Of a DNA stretch of 57,798 nucleotides, positions 1-6,137 are shown piece after piece. The notes below the pieces were generated by a model. The model ran no database searches, was not told where the DNA came from, and was given only the letters and a program-made list of their open reading frames with translations. Every line of letters begins with the position of its first letter. Positions within the stretch are counted from its first letter, which is position 1. Origin of the DNA: a virus; IMG/VR virus record IMGVR_UViG_3300006802_000110, positions 1-57,798 of that record; one strand, given 5' to 3'. The position numbers and the translations under genes were made by a program.

Positions 1-808
1 CCACACAGGTAATGACTGCGGTGCCACCAAGAATACCCCGCACGACACCCGATTGAGACACCGTTGCAATCGCGGGGTTCGTACTTGCCCACGTGAGCGT
101 CCGACCCGTTGGTGACAATACATTGCCTGCCGTATCACGTAACGTGATTTGAACCGTGACGTTTTGGTTGACGCGAACCGCACTATCAGGAACAAACAAT
201 GTAACTGTCTGAACGGGAACAATTGTCACTGTGACATTCAACGTTGCTGCCTTGCCACCGGCTGACGCTGAAATGGTGGTCGTACCCGCACCAACCGCAG
301 TAATCAGTCCCTTGTCGGATACCGTAGCAACCAAGGGATTGCTACTCTGCCATAGTACTGCATAGGTCGTGAGATCACGGTTCTGTGAATCTTTGACAAC
401 CGCAGTAGCTTGGGTAGTTTGTCCGACATAGAACGGGGACGGAATATCCGCTTGGATACCAACGGCATATACCGTGGGATCAATGACGAATAACGTTGCC
501 GTATTGAATTGATTTCCAACTGCGGCACCAATCAACGTTTGTCCCTTGGATTTTGCCGTCACGATACCGTTATCGTTCACCGTTGCGACAAGAATATTGC
601 TGGAAGTCCATGAAATCTTTTCCCCAAGCATCAGTCCACCCCGTTGATCACGGACATTCGCAATCATTTGGAGGGTGTTTCCCTGTTCCAACTGTGCGGC
701 TTTCGGAGTCACTTCCACCGAAGTCACCACGGGAACAAATGGACTGACGGGCTCACTGCAACCTGTTAGGACCAGCAGCATTACTAGAATTAGTAATAAC
801 TTTTTCAT
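1..808 (-). CDS. BIG2 Ig-like domain lipoprotein, 3' end beyond window
   Basis: Predicted membrane-anchored lipoprotein built of bacterial Ig-like group 2 (BIG2) domains. It starts at the ATG at 808, with AGGAG just upstream, and opens with a short basic, Leu-rich signal ending in LTGC, so Cys17 would be lipidated. At least three repeats follow (about residues 28-110, 115-195 and 200 onward), each with the BIG2 pattern S-N-x-x-(V/I)-A-T-V-x-x-x-G-x-(V/I). The frame is open to base 1, so the C-terminus is not seen. Phage BIG2 domains usually decorate virions; here the lipobox and the exported neighbours suggest a cell-envelope location instead. Function is inferred from domains only. Confidence 0.8.
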   Translation of the reverse strand, partial: MKKLLLILVMLLVLTGCSEPVSPFVPVVTSVEVTPKAAQLEQGNTLQMIANVRDQRGGLMLGEKISWTSSNILVATVNDNGIVTAKSKGQTLIGAAVGNQFNTATLFVIDPTVYAVGIQADIPSPFYVGQTTQATAVVKDSQNRDLTTYAVLWQSSNPLVATVSDKGLITAVGAGTTTISASAGGKAATLNVTVTIVPVQTVTLFVPDSAVRVNQNVTVQITLRDTAGNVLSPTGRTLTWASTNPAIATVSQSGVVRGILGGTAVITCV

Positions 809-819
809 AATTAGTCTCC

Positions 820-1149
820 TTACCGCTTGTACGCACCCACACCAACATACCAAATCGGTTTGTCATCCACAAAGGCCGCACGATATTCCCGTTGGATGAA
901 TAACAGATCAAAATCGAACTTCGATAATCCCAACTGCTCCCGCAACTTAGTTTCTGCGTATGTCTTTGCGCTGTCCATGTTGGGATGTACGCCGACAGTT
1001 GGTGTTCCAATCATGAGAAACCCACGTTCACGAATGTCTAATTGTACCTTTCCTGTGACATAACCGGTGAAGTCTTCTGGCACGGATTGTGCGTGACCAG
1101 CTACGGCATATGAGAATACGAACATAAGTGTCAATAAAAACTTTTTCAT
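820..1149 (-). CDS. small exported protein of unknown function
   Basis: A 109-residue protein of no family I recognise. The start is the ATG at 1149, with GGAGTATT upstream; the frame continues 22 codons further up but without ribosome-binding site. Residues 1-20 form a signal peptide (MKKFLLTLMF..., ending AGHA|QS), leaving a mature chain of about 88 residues. That chain ends in a Tyr/Val/Gly-rich strand (IWYVGVGAY). It lies 11 bases upstream of the BIG2 lipoprotein in the same direction, so the two are probably co-transcribed and both exported. The mature part could be a small periplasmic domain; nothing more specific can be supported. Confidence 0.7.
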   Translation of the reverse strand: MKKFLLTLMFVFSYAVAGHAQSVPEDFTGYVTGKVQLDIRERGFLMIGTPTVGVHPNMDSAKTYAETKLREQLGLSKFDFDLLFIQREYRAAFVDDKPIWYVGVGAYKR

Positions 1150-1159
1150 AGAATACTCC

Positions 1160-1729
1160 TTATAATAATTTGTATTGTCTAGCCCATTTTCTAACCGCAT
1201 TGTCACTAACGCCAAATTTTTTGCCTATTTGTAACCACGGTTCACTTTTTATAAGTAATGCCAATTCTTTTTTTGATGGTCGTTCTACTTTTCGGTTAGA
1301 CAAATTCGAGCACTCTATTGAACAATACTGTCGATCTTTTTCTTTGGTTCTAAACATTATTTTGCATTGTTGACATTTGATGTCGTATACCATCGGGGGT
1401 GTTCTGTACTCTGTATATGCTTCGTTAAATTTGTGTATGTCTTTGGGTAATTCCACAAGATTAGCTTCTACCTCTCGGTGACAATTTGCGCACAATAGGA
1501 CACATTTTTTTAGTTCTTCTACAATTTTTTCCCACGATCTAGGATTTGCACGAATGCTTCCAAAACTTATTTCTTTTTTACTAGGATCAATGTGGTGTAA
1601 TTCTAGTGCAGTATTACATCTATTATAACCACACAAATTACATTTACCACCCATAGATTCAATAATTCGTGCTTTTGTTCTAATACGCCAGTCTTTTACT
1701 TTCTGAGATGACATAATAAAAAAACTCAT
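1160..1729 (-). CDS. HNH endonuclease with zinc-finger and helix-turn-helix tail
   Basis: Probable intergenic homing endonuclease of 189 residues. The N-terminal part has the HNH/Zn pattern C-x2-C (KCNLCGY), then LELHHID and further on LLCANCHRE, giving the paired-Cys and His-His residues of Cys-rich HNH nucleases. A second C-x2-C ... C-x3-C module follows (CQQCK ... YCSIEC), then a helix-turn-helix-like end (IGKKFGVSDNAVRKWARQY), probably DNA-recognition elements. I chose the ATG at 1729 because AGAGG lies upstream; 1714 and 1771 are alternatives. It is more AT-rich than its neighbours and sits between a tRNA gene and an exported-protein gene, as free-standing homing endonucleases often do. 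Confidence 0.8.
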   Translation of the reverse strand: MSFFIMSSQKVKDWRIRTKARIIESMGGKCNLCGYNRCNTALELHHIDPSKKEISFGSIRANPRSWEKIVEELKKCVLLCANCHREVEANLVELPKDIHKFNEAYTEYRTPPMVYDIKCQQCKIMFRTKEKDRQYCSIECSNLSNRKVERPSKKELALLIKSEPWLQIGKKFGVSDNAVRKWARQYKLL

Positions 1730-1782
1730 AGTTAATGGTTGGCCTCTAACTATAAGTATTAGGGTTAACATAAAAAAGTTAA

Positions 1783-1864
1783 CTCCCAGAGTAGGATTCG
1801 AACCTACGATGTGTTTCCACGGAAGATTAACAGTCTTCTGCCTTAACCGCTAGGCTATCTGGGA
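1783..1864 (-). tRNA. tRNA-Asn(GTT) with long variable arm
   Basis: Full cloverleaf. The acceptor TCCCAGA pairs with TCTGGGA, with discriminator G. The anticodon stem GAAGA/TCTTC carries loop CTGTTAA, so anticodon GTT. The T arm is GTAGG-TTCGAAT-CCTAC. The variable region is 14 bases and folds as GTG-GAAA-CAC, unlike normal tRNA-Asn, which has about 5 bases. No CCA is encoded. Confidence 0.88.
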
Positions 1865-1876
1865 ATTCATACTATA

Positions 1877-2722
1877 CTATTCCTGTTTTCTGCGTTTGAA
1901 TAGACCATATAACATCCCGATGAACGGAATTAAAAATGTGCCAATAATCCATTGAAAATGTTCGTTGATGAACATTTGAATTTGTTTTGGTTTTGTTATG
2001 GTAACATTAATTTGTTTACTGTATGTTTGTATGTTATAGGCTGTATTATCTGGACTAAAGTATGCCATAATGGACAGGTGTAATGTTTTGGGCCCCGATT
2101 CGGTTGGAGTAACTTCCCACAACCACGATGTTTCCCTCAATCCAGATATTAACTGTATGGCCGGTGATATTTCGGTTATTTCGAATCCTTGTCCGGTCAA
2201 ATATGCTCCCATCGTATTGGCAATTCGTATCGTATCTTGTGTTTGCTCGTTAGTAATCGTTGGAACAGAAATGTGTTCTGGATATAATGTTACTTTGATC
2301 AAGCGGGATTGTTTATACACTAACGTATCTGGGCTATCGAACACAACGTTTCCGCCACGCAGGGATTGTAATAAATAATCAACCGGATTAAGACTTGGCG
2401 TTGATTCGGAGTCGTCTCCGGTATAAGCAAGTGAGGGTATACCCGCTTTCGGCGGTTCTACTTCACTGCGTTCAAATGCGGTACTGCGTGCAACTCTATT
2501 GGATTGTTTTTGACGAATAGATCCAACACGGGGCGGAGTATTCGTACCGACCGCGCCCGAACCGACAGACCCTCTATCACGGGGCGCTTGTTCTGGTGAT
2601 ATTTCCTCAAAGCAGATGTCTAACGTGCAGGAAGATGGTGCGGGTTCAACCAGCGAAGGCTTGGGTGAACATGCATTTGCAAGTAAAAGTAAAATACAAT
2701 TAATATGTATAATGTATTTCAT
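1877..2722 (-). CDS. lipoprotein-like protein with C-terminal membrane anchor
   Basis: A 281-residue protein of unknown function. It begins with a signal sequence ending in LANAC, a plausible lipobox with Cys18, followed by a Pro/Ser/Gly-rich low-complexity stretch (about residues 20-100). A folded, beta-rich region spans about 105-250 (...TSWLWEVTPTESGPKTLHLSI...). A single hydrophobic segment near 258-275 (IIGTFLIPFIGMLYGLF) is followed by positive residues KRRKQE, typical of a C-terminal anchor with a cytoplasmic tail. The two anchors would place the middle in the periplasm. It lies between tRNA-Asn and tRNA-Phe. A 12-base palindrome (2731-2742) lies just upstream of the start. Confidence 0.72.
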   Translation of the reverse strand: MKYIIHINCILLLLANACSPKPSLVEPAPSSCTLDICFEEISPEQAPRDRGSVGSGAVGTNTPPRVGSIRQKQSNRVARSTAFERSEVEPPKAGIPSLAYTGDDSESTPSLNPVDYLLQSLRGGNVVFDSPDTLVYKQSRLIKVTLYPEHISVPTITNEQTQDTIRIANTMGAYLTGQGFEITEISPAIQLISGLRETSWLWEVTPTESGPKTLHLSIMAYFSPDNTAYNIQTYSKQINVTITKPKQIQMFINEHFQWIIGTFLIPFIGMLYGLFKRRKQE

Positions 2723-2750
2723 ATGGTTCTCGACATATGTCGTATATTCA

Positions 2751-2823
2751 TGCCAAGAGACAGAATCGAACTGCCGACACAGCGCTCTTCAGGCGCTTGC
2801 TCTACCAACTGAGCTATCTTGGC
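2751..2823 (-). tRNA. tRNA-Phe(GAA)
   Basis: Acceptor GCCAAGA pairs with TCTTGGC, discriminator A. Anticodon stem AGCGC/GCGCT holds loop CTGAAGA, so anticodon GAA. The D arm (GCTC...GAGC) and T loop TTCGATT are normal. Its 5' end overlaps the last codons of the small membrane-protein gene at 2814-2939. No CCA encoded. Confidence 0.93.
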
Positions 2824-2939
2824 TCCTCATCTATCTGATCAGAATTTCTAGTTTGATGCCACAAATCCACGATGACGGCGATAATGATAACTAACGCCGA
2901 CAATCCTATGAGTTTGAGGACAAAATTGTATAACTCCAT
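2814..2939 (-). CDS. 41-residue single-span membrane protein
   Basis: Small gene of 41 codons starting at the ATG at 2939, with AGGAG about 6 bases upstream. The peptide has one strong hydrophobic stretch (about residues 11-26, IGLSALVIIIAVIVDL) and a charged C-terminus ending DEEPR. The last ten bases of the gene are also the 5' end of tRNA-Phe, so RNase P cleavage would remove the stop codon. No family recognised. It could be a small holin- or spanin-like accessory peptide, but length and hydrophobicity are the only evidence. Confidence 0.6.
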   Translation of the reverse strand: MELYNFVLKLIGLSALVIIIAVIVDLWHQTRNSDQIDEEPR

Positions 2940-2947
2940 AACCACTC

Positions 2948-3247
2948 CTACAAGTTTTCGGTAATATTCTTGACTGCCTTATAGTTTTCGTACATCACTT
3001 GCATTTGATAACCGATATACAATTCATCTGCCAACCACTGCAAGATCATGTCAATATCGTCTTGCGTGGGACTCCCTTCGGACAATCTGTTCCACGTGTC
3101 TTCCAACTTATGAACATGACTGTCAATCGTTTCCATGCGATTCTCGAACACTTGGCGGGAACGTTTGGATCGCTCCAATTTTTCCCACCCAATTTCCAGA
3201 TCGGTGGCGTTGGCACGTGCGGATTCTCTGATGTCTTCTAAATCCAT
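2948..3247 (-). CDS. small helical cytoplasmic protein
   Basis: A 99-residue protein starting at the ATG at 3247 with GGAGACAATC upstream. It is highly charged and predicted to be nearly all helix: MDLEDIRESARANATDLEIG at the start, a Lys/Arg-rich section, then a heptad-like region (about 35-60) and an aromatic, Met-rich end (YIGYQMQVMYENYKAV). There is no signal peptide or catalytic motif. It lies between tRNA-Ala and the 41-residue membrane-protein gene. I do not recognise the family; a helical coiled-coil dimer is the most that can be inferred. Confidence 0.65.
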   Translation of the reverse strand: MDLEDIRESARANATDLEIGWEKLERSKRSRQVFENRMETIDSHVHKLEDTWNRLSEGSPTQDDIDMILQWLADELYIGYQMQVMYENYKAVKNITENL

Positions 3248-3268
3248 GATTGTCTCCAGAAAGAGAAG

Positions 3269-3339
3269 TGGACCGGGTGGGAATCGAACCCACAAATGAG
3301 CCTTGCAAAGGCCCCAGTTTCCCGTTAGCTTACCGGCCC
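3269..3339 (-). tRNA. tRNA-Ala(TGC)
   Basis: Acceptor GGGCCGG pairs with CCGGTCC (including G3.U70, the alanine identity pair), discriminator A. Anticodon loop TTTGCAA gives TGC. The D stem is imperfect (one mismatch). T arm GTGGG-TTCGATT-CCCAC is normal. No CCA encoded. Confidence 0.88.
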
Positions 3340-3383
3340 AAAAAAACGTGGTGGCTGCAACAAGAGTGTTCCTGTGCAGCCAC
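3340..3383 (-). terminator. rho-independent terminator after the 56-aa lipoprotein gene
   Basis: On the minus strand a perfect 9-bp stem (GTGGCTGCA at 3383-3375 with TGCAGCCAC at 3359-3351, 15-base loop) is followed by CACG and a run of seven T. The T-run abuts the 5' end of tRNA-Ala, so read-through transcripts could still be matured by RNase P. Confidence 0.75.
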
Positions 3384-3401
3384 CGATGTTGACGTTTTAG
3401 T

Positions 3402-3572
3402 TTACTGCATCACGCTCGGTTGTTCGAGCGTAATCGTGGCCGAAGAATCCGTGGTGGGAACAACCAACGTATCGGTTGTCGCGGTGGAGTCGGCAGCGGG
3501 AACCGCCTCTTCCTTGGTGCCACATGCAACGAGCGTCATCATCAAACCTGCAACAAGCATAACCTTCTTCAT
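3402..3572 (-). CDS. 56-residue lipoprotein
   Basis: Very small lipoprotein gene. It starts at the ATG at 3572 with AGGAG upstream. The signal MKKVMLVAGLMMTLVAC has a textbook lipobox (L-V-A-C, Cys17). The mature 40 residues are Thr/Ala/Ser/Val-rich and low in complexity (TATTDTLVVPTTDSSAT), so probably an extended tether rather than a folded domain. A strong terminator follows. The TDTLVVPTTD section resembles in character the V-D-T-V repeats of the lipoprotein at 5142-5594. Function unknown; lysis lipoproteins and o-spanins are of this size, but no Rz partner overlaps it. Confidence 0.7.
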   Translation of the reverse strand: MKKVMLVAGLMMTLVACGTKEEAVPAADSTATTDTLVVPTTDSSATITLEQPSVMQ

Positions 3573-3622
3573 ACGTAACTCCTTGTAGAGTGAAAACCGT
3601 GATATCCGTTCGGAGTATCACA

Positions 3623-3693
3623 TTGGCTCTCTAGGACTCGAACCTAGATTCGCAGATCCAAAGTCTGCTGTCCTGCCATTGGACGAAGAGCCA
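3623..3693 (-). tRNA. tRNA-Gln(TTG)
   Basis: Acceptor TGGCTCT pairs with AGAGCCA, discriminator A. Anticodon stem GCAGA/TCTGC with loop CTTTGGA gives TTG. T arm CTAGG-TTCGAGT-CCTAG. It is directly followed, with no spacer, by the neighbouring tRNA-Glu on its 5' side. No CCA encoded. Confidence 0.93.
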
Positions 3694-3765
3694 TACCGCG
3701 TAGGAGAATCGAACTCCTATTACCTGAGTGAAAGTCAGGCTTCCTGACCATTAGAAGAACGCGGC
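3694..3765 (-). tRNA. tRNA-Glu(TTC)
   Basis: Acceptor GCCGCGT pairs with ACGCGGT (first pair G.U), discriminator A. Anticodon stem CCTGA/TCAGG with loop CTTTCAC gives TTC. T arm TAGGA-GTTCGATT-CTCCTA-like, normal. Its 3' end touches base 1 of tRNA-Gln, so the two must be separated by RNase P with no intervening RNA. Confidence 0.92.
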
Positions 3766-3774
3766 AATTACTCT

Positions 3775-4134
3775 TTACTTCTTACTCTTTGGGGCGTCTG
3801 CCATAAACTTGTCGAGATTGTATCCAAGACTATAACCGACTTCTGTGAGTGACTTCTTGCCAATATAGTCCCGAATCTTCCATCCCTTGTCAAGGTGATC
3901 CTTGAAGCACATCTTGTCATTATAAATAAAACTGAAGACGATCAAGGGAATCCACGCCAAGAAGAAGATTCCGGTTACAACCAAAATACCACCGATGATT
4001 GCGGCATTCTTCCAATCTTGCCGGAACAACGTTGGGAAGAATCCGAAAAACAAAACCGTCCATGAATAACCAACGGGAAGTTGCTTTATTTGTCCCGTAA
4101 CGGGATTGAGAACAACTATATTACCGTGTGCCAT
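3775..4134 (-). CDS. membrane protein, HrgC/DUF2628-like
   Basis: A 119-residue inner-membrane protein. The ATG at 4134 has AGGAGAGTT upstream. Two hydrophobic segments occur at about residues 24-40 (SWTVLFFGFFPTLF) and 46-70 (AAIIGGILVVTGIFFLAWIPLIV), followed by a cytoplasmic, basic C-terminal half (HLDKGWKIRDYIGKK...). The S-W-x-x-x-F-F-G-F-x-P motif before a second helix is seen in small membrane proteins annotated HrgC or DUF2628; this is a resemblance only. It lies between tRNA-Glu and tRNA-Gly in one transcription unit. Role unknown. Confidence 0.65.
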   Translation of the reverse strand: MAHGNIVVLNPVTGQIKQLPVGYSWTVLFFGFFPTLFRQDWKNAAIIGGILVVTGIFFLAWIPLIVFSFIYNDKMCFKDHLDKGWKIRDYIGKKSLTEVGYSLGYNLDKFMADAPKSKK

Positions 4135-4165
4135 ATAACTCTCCTATAAGGGTAAGATACTACAG

Positions 4166-4237
4166 AGCGGGTAGAGGGAGTCGAACCCTCGTCATCAGAT
4201 TGGAAATCTGAGGTAATAGCCGTTATACGACACCCGC
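4166..4237 (-). tRNA. tRNA-Gly(TCC)
   Basis: Acceptor GCGGGTG pairs with TACCCGC, discriminator T as in bacterial tRNA-Gly. Anticodon stem TCAGA/TCTGA with loop TTTCCAA gives TCC. T arm GAGGG-TTCGACT-CCCTC. It is the first RNA downstream of a sigma70-type promoter at 4248-4276. No CCA encoded. Confidence 0.93.
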
Positions 4238-4247
4238 ATCTCCGTGA

Positions 4248-4276
4248 ATAATAATAGGATGGAACAACTTTGTCAA
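4248..4276 (-). promoter_or_regulatory. sigma70-type promoter for tRNA-Gly and downstream genes
   Basis: On the minus strand TTGACA (4276-4271), a 17-base spacer and TATTAT (4253-4248). The predicted start is about base 4241, just upstream of tRNA-Gly(TCC). The -35 overlaps the region next to the stop codon of the gene at 4279. Confidence 0.75.
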
Positions 4277-4278
4277 CC

Positions 4279-4695
4279 CTATTCCAAAACTACCGTATAA
4301 GATGCAGCCCGAAATATTCCCGCCGCTTTTTCTAATTCCACCAATTGATCTGCTCCCCCATCACGGACGGCAATAATAAGGGATTCTACATTATGGGCCT
4401 GTACCAGTTGTGTCCCATAAAAATGTGCGGCCCCATCGTTGATTACTCCGCTCAAAATGGACGGGAGGACTTGTCCATAATGTGCCAACGACTGACACGC
4501 ACCATGTGGAATTTCGTTCTGACGTAACTTTTCCACTGCCTCTGTCAACGTATCTGCGATTTGTGCAAAGATGTCTGCGACTTGTTGCTTTCGCTCGGGA
4601 TCATTCAGTGCGGATTGTGCAGTCTTTGCGGCGGTAATCATGCTGAACAACGCGGTGGCCGCATCCAGTAGTACGGCGATAATGGCTACTGACAT
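4279..4695 (-). CDS. conserved-looking helical protein, unknown function
   Basis: A 138-residue protein starting at the ATG at 4695. The N-terminus is hydrophobic and Ala-rich (MSVAIIAVLLDAATALFSMI), which could be a membrane helix or signal anchor. A charged helical region follows (about residues 30-62, DPERKQQVADIFAQIADTL), then a mixed region with Gly/His. There is no lipobox or clear cleavage site. It ends three bases before the -35 of the tRNA-Gly promoter. I do not recognise the family. Confidence 0.6.
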   Translation of the reverse strand: MSVAIIAVLLDAATALFSMITAAKTAQSALNDPERKQQVADIFAQIADTLTEAVEKLRQNEIPHGACQSLAHYGQVLPSILSGVINDGAAHFYGTQLVQAHNVESLIIAVRDGGADQLVELEKAAGIFRAASYTVVLE

Positions 4696-4752
4696 ATATA
4701 GTCCTTTGGGGGGTTAATCATCTCAATATTCGTGAGTTTTTACATTCAAATT

Positions 4753-5145
4753 TCATAATATTAAATCTGATGGATCATTCTTGTATATCCGATACGAATC
4801 ATCGTCAAAGTGTTCGGTACTGACCTCAAATACAACCGAACTAGACGCCAACGCTTCAAGTTGGTGTGGTAACCCTCGCTGTATGACTACCGAATCACCA
4901 GTGACAAGCTCTTTAGTGTGCAGCTGGGCGGTTTCGGTGTCAATCCAGTTAAACCTGAATCTCCCCGATTGGATATACCATGTTTCTTTTTTCTTCATGT
5001 GATAATGCATGGAAAACTTGTTTCCAATTTTAGTAAATACCAATAATTTACCACAATAATCTGCGTCGTTGTGAATCCACAACTCATATCCCCAAGATTT
5101 TTCTATTCTCTTGGGAGCATGAACTATAACTGAATCGAGACTCAC
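4753..5145 (-). CDS. cupin-fold protein, mannose-6-phosphate isomerase type
   Basis: A 130-residue single cupin domain, resembling the C-terminal cupin of type II phosphomannose isomerase/GDP-mannose pyrophosphorylase. It opens with the typical E-K-x-W-G-Y-E (residues 15-21). The metal-binding cupin motif 1 is visible (FSMHYHMKKKETWYI, with two His and a Glu), followed by G-x-x-x-F and motif 2 with P-H-Q-L (RGLPHQLEAL). Start is a GTG at 5145 that overlaps the stop of the upstream lipoprotein gene (GTGA), implying translational coupling. Such phage cupins may act in sugar-nucleotide or small-molecule metabolism; the substrate cannot be told. Confidence 0.8.
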   Translation of the reverse strand: MSLDSVIVHAPKRIEKSWGYELWIHNDADYCGKLLVFTKIGNKFSMHYHMKKKETWYIQSGRFRFNWIDTETAQLHTKELVTGDSVVIQRGLPHQLEALASSSVVFEVSTEHFDDDSYRIYKNDPSDLIL

Positions 5146-5594
5146 GGGTTCTTTCCGTTGTTTCGGTCAGGACATGACTTTGGCATTTGTCCCGGCGGGA
5201 GACTGTAATCACAAATAATTGGTGTTGGAACAAACACCGTATCCGTCACACGAACGACGAGCGTATCCACGCGATGCTTGTGCACAATTATAGTGTCATA
5301 CTTGGTGACAATCTTCGGAACGTATAGCGTATCGGTTTTGACAACAACTTTAGTGACGACAACGGTATCAACCGTTGTAATAGTCTTAACCAACGTATCA
5401 ACGCGAAGAATGTTAACCTTGACAGTATCCACACGAACAACGGGCACCTTTACGGTATCCACGCGAGTAACGATGACTGTATCGACCTTGGTGTTCGGCG
5501 TTGGATGGTGAGTTGGGCCTGTGGTGTCATCTTCACACGCACCCACAAAAAGAATTAAACTAAATAATGTTAAAAATCCAAACAACTTTTTCAT
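5142..5594 (-). CDS. lipoprotein with V-D-T-V tandem repeats
   Basis: A 150-residue lipoprotein. The ATG at 5594 (AGGAG upstream) starts a signal ending FVGAC (Cys20), then an acidic/Thr/Pro linker (EDDTTGPTHHPTPN). Residues 38-130 consist of about ten imperfect repeats of the form (R/K)-V-D-T-V-x-V, alternating hydrophobic and polar residues, as in extended beta or beta-solenoid stalks. The C-terminal part has two Cys (ICDYS...KSCPD) that may form a disulphide. A membrane-tethered stalk or periplasm-spanning rod is the natural reading. The stop overlaps the GTG start of the cupin gene. Confidence 0.78.
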   Translation of the reverse strand: MKKLFGFLTLFSLILFVGACEDDTTGPTHHPTPNTKVDTVIVTRVDTVKVPVVRVDTVKVNILRVDTLVKTITTVDTVVVTKVVVKTDTLYVPKIVTKYDTIIVHKHRVDTLVVRVTDTVFVPTPIICDYSLPPGQMPKSCPDRNNGKNP

Positions 5595-5623
5595 AACCAA
5601 CTCCTGTTAAAGTAAACCTACAG

Positions 5624-5706
5624 CGGAAGCGGAGGGACTTGAACCCCCATATCCTTTCGGATGACGGATTAGTAGGCCGTTGCAATACCATTCTGCGCAC
5701 GCTTCC
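5624..5706 (-). tRNA. tRNA-Ser(ACT), class II
   Basis: Acceptor GGAAGCG pairs with CGCTTCC, discriminator G. The anticodon arm ACGGC-CTACTAA-TCCGT has four pairs and one C.T mismatch next to the loop; with U33 in place the anticodon is ACT. The 15-base variable arm pairs ATCC-GAAA-GGAT, and length and G73 fit serine. An A34 serine anticodon is unusual for bacteria and phages. Confidence 0.82.
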
Positions 5707-5712
5707 TTCCTT

Positions 5713-5967
5713 TTATGATGTTTTATTTGTTACAGTCGCGTATAACTTCTCAAACTCCTGATGTGAGGCAACTTCGTCCGCAAAGTTTTGTTTGTGATAG
5801 GTCTTTGCCAATTTACGAAACACCTTTTTATTGAGATTTAGTTCTTCGCAAATGTCCCCAATCACATTCTTTTGTAAATCCCGTTCTGCTTCTACACGGG
5901 TCATGGACGTACTCATATCTTTTAATGCGGCTTCTAGTTTTAGTAATTCGTTTGGTGTGAGATTCAT
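5713..5967 (-). CDS. dsbA: DsbA-like dsDNA-binding protein (T4 late-promoter-associated type)
   Basis: An 84-residue basic helical protein that resembles T4 DsbA, a small double-stranded-DNA-binding protein that associates with late promoters. The similarity lies in the C-terminal half: N-K-K-V-F-x-K-L-x-x-x-Y-H-K followed by an acidic stretch and E-x-L-Y. Length also matches (T4 DsbA 89 residues). The start ATG at 5967 has AAGGAATC upstream. It sits between tRNA-Ser and tRNA-Arg, downstream of the promoter at 6092-6120. If correct, it may work with the gp55-like sigma factor encoded at 29669. The call rests on a short motif and size. Confidence 0.6.
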   Translation of the reverse strand: MNLTPNELLKLEAALKDMSTSMTRVEAERDLQKNVIGDICEELNLNKKVFRKLAKTYHKQNFADEVASHQEFEKLYATVTNKTS

Positions 5968-5990
5968 AGTGATTCCTTGTTATTGTTAAA

Positions 5991-6062
5991 CGCCCTGAAA
6001 AAGATTCGAACTTTTACTAGCAGTTCCGAAGACTGCTGTGCTCTCCGTTACACCATCAAGGC
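5991..6062 (-). tRNA. tRNA-Arg(TCG)
   Basis: Acceptor GCCTTGA pairs with TCAGGGC (one G.U), discriminator G. Anticodon stem GCAGT/ACTGC with loop CTTCGGA gives TCG. T arm AAAAG-TTCGAAT-CTTTT. First gene of the transcript from the 6092-6120 promoter. Confidence 0.93.
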
Positions 6063-6074
6063 AAAACCCGACTA

Positions 6075-6120
6075 TTTCAGGGGTACCTGAAAATATATAT
6101 CAATTTGTGTTGTTTGTCAA
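6075..6120 (-). promoter_or_regulatory. sigma70-type promoter with palindrome at the start site
   Basis: On the minus strand TTGACA (6120-6115), 17-base spacer and TATATT (6097-6092). A perfect 7-bp inverted repeat, TTTCAGG-GGTA-CCTGAAA (6075-6092), covers the expected transcription start. It has no T-run, so it looks more like an operator or 5' hairpin than a terminator. The promoter reads into tRNA-Arg and the dsbA-like gene. Confidence 0.75.
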
Positions 6121-6137
6121 GGTATTATTTAATTAGA

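Noticed and set aside
2731-2742. Palindrome CGACATATGTCG as an operator.
   Set aside because: Too short to support alone and there is no clear promoter next to it.
3918-3930. T4-like late promoter TATAAATA on the plus strand.
   Set aside because: A single copy inside a minus-strand gene with no plus-strand gene after it.
5624-5706. Amber suppressor reading of the Ser-type tRNA (anticodon CTA).
   Set aside because: CTA would not follow U33 in a seven-base loop; the stem/loop register supports ACT.
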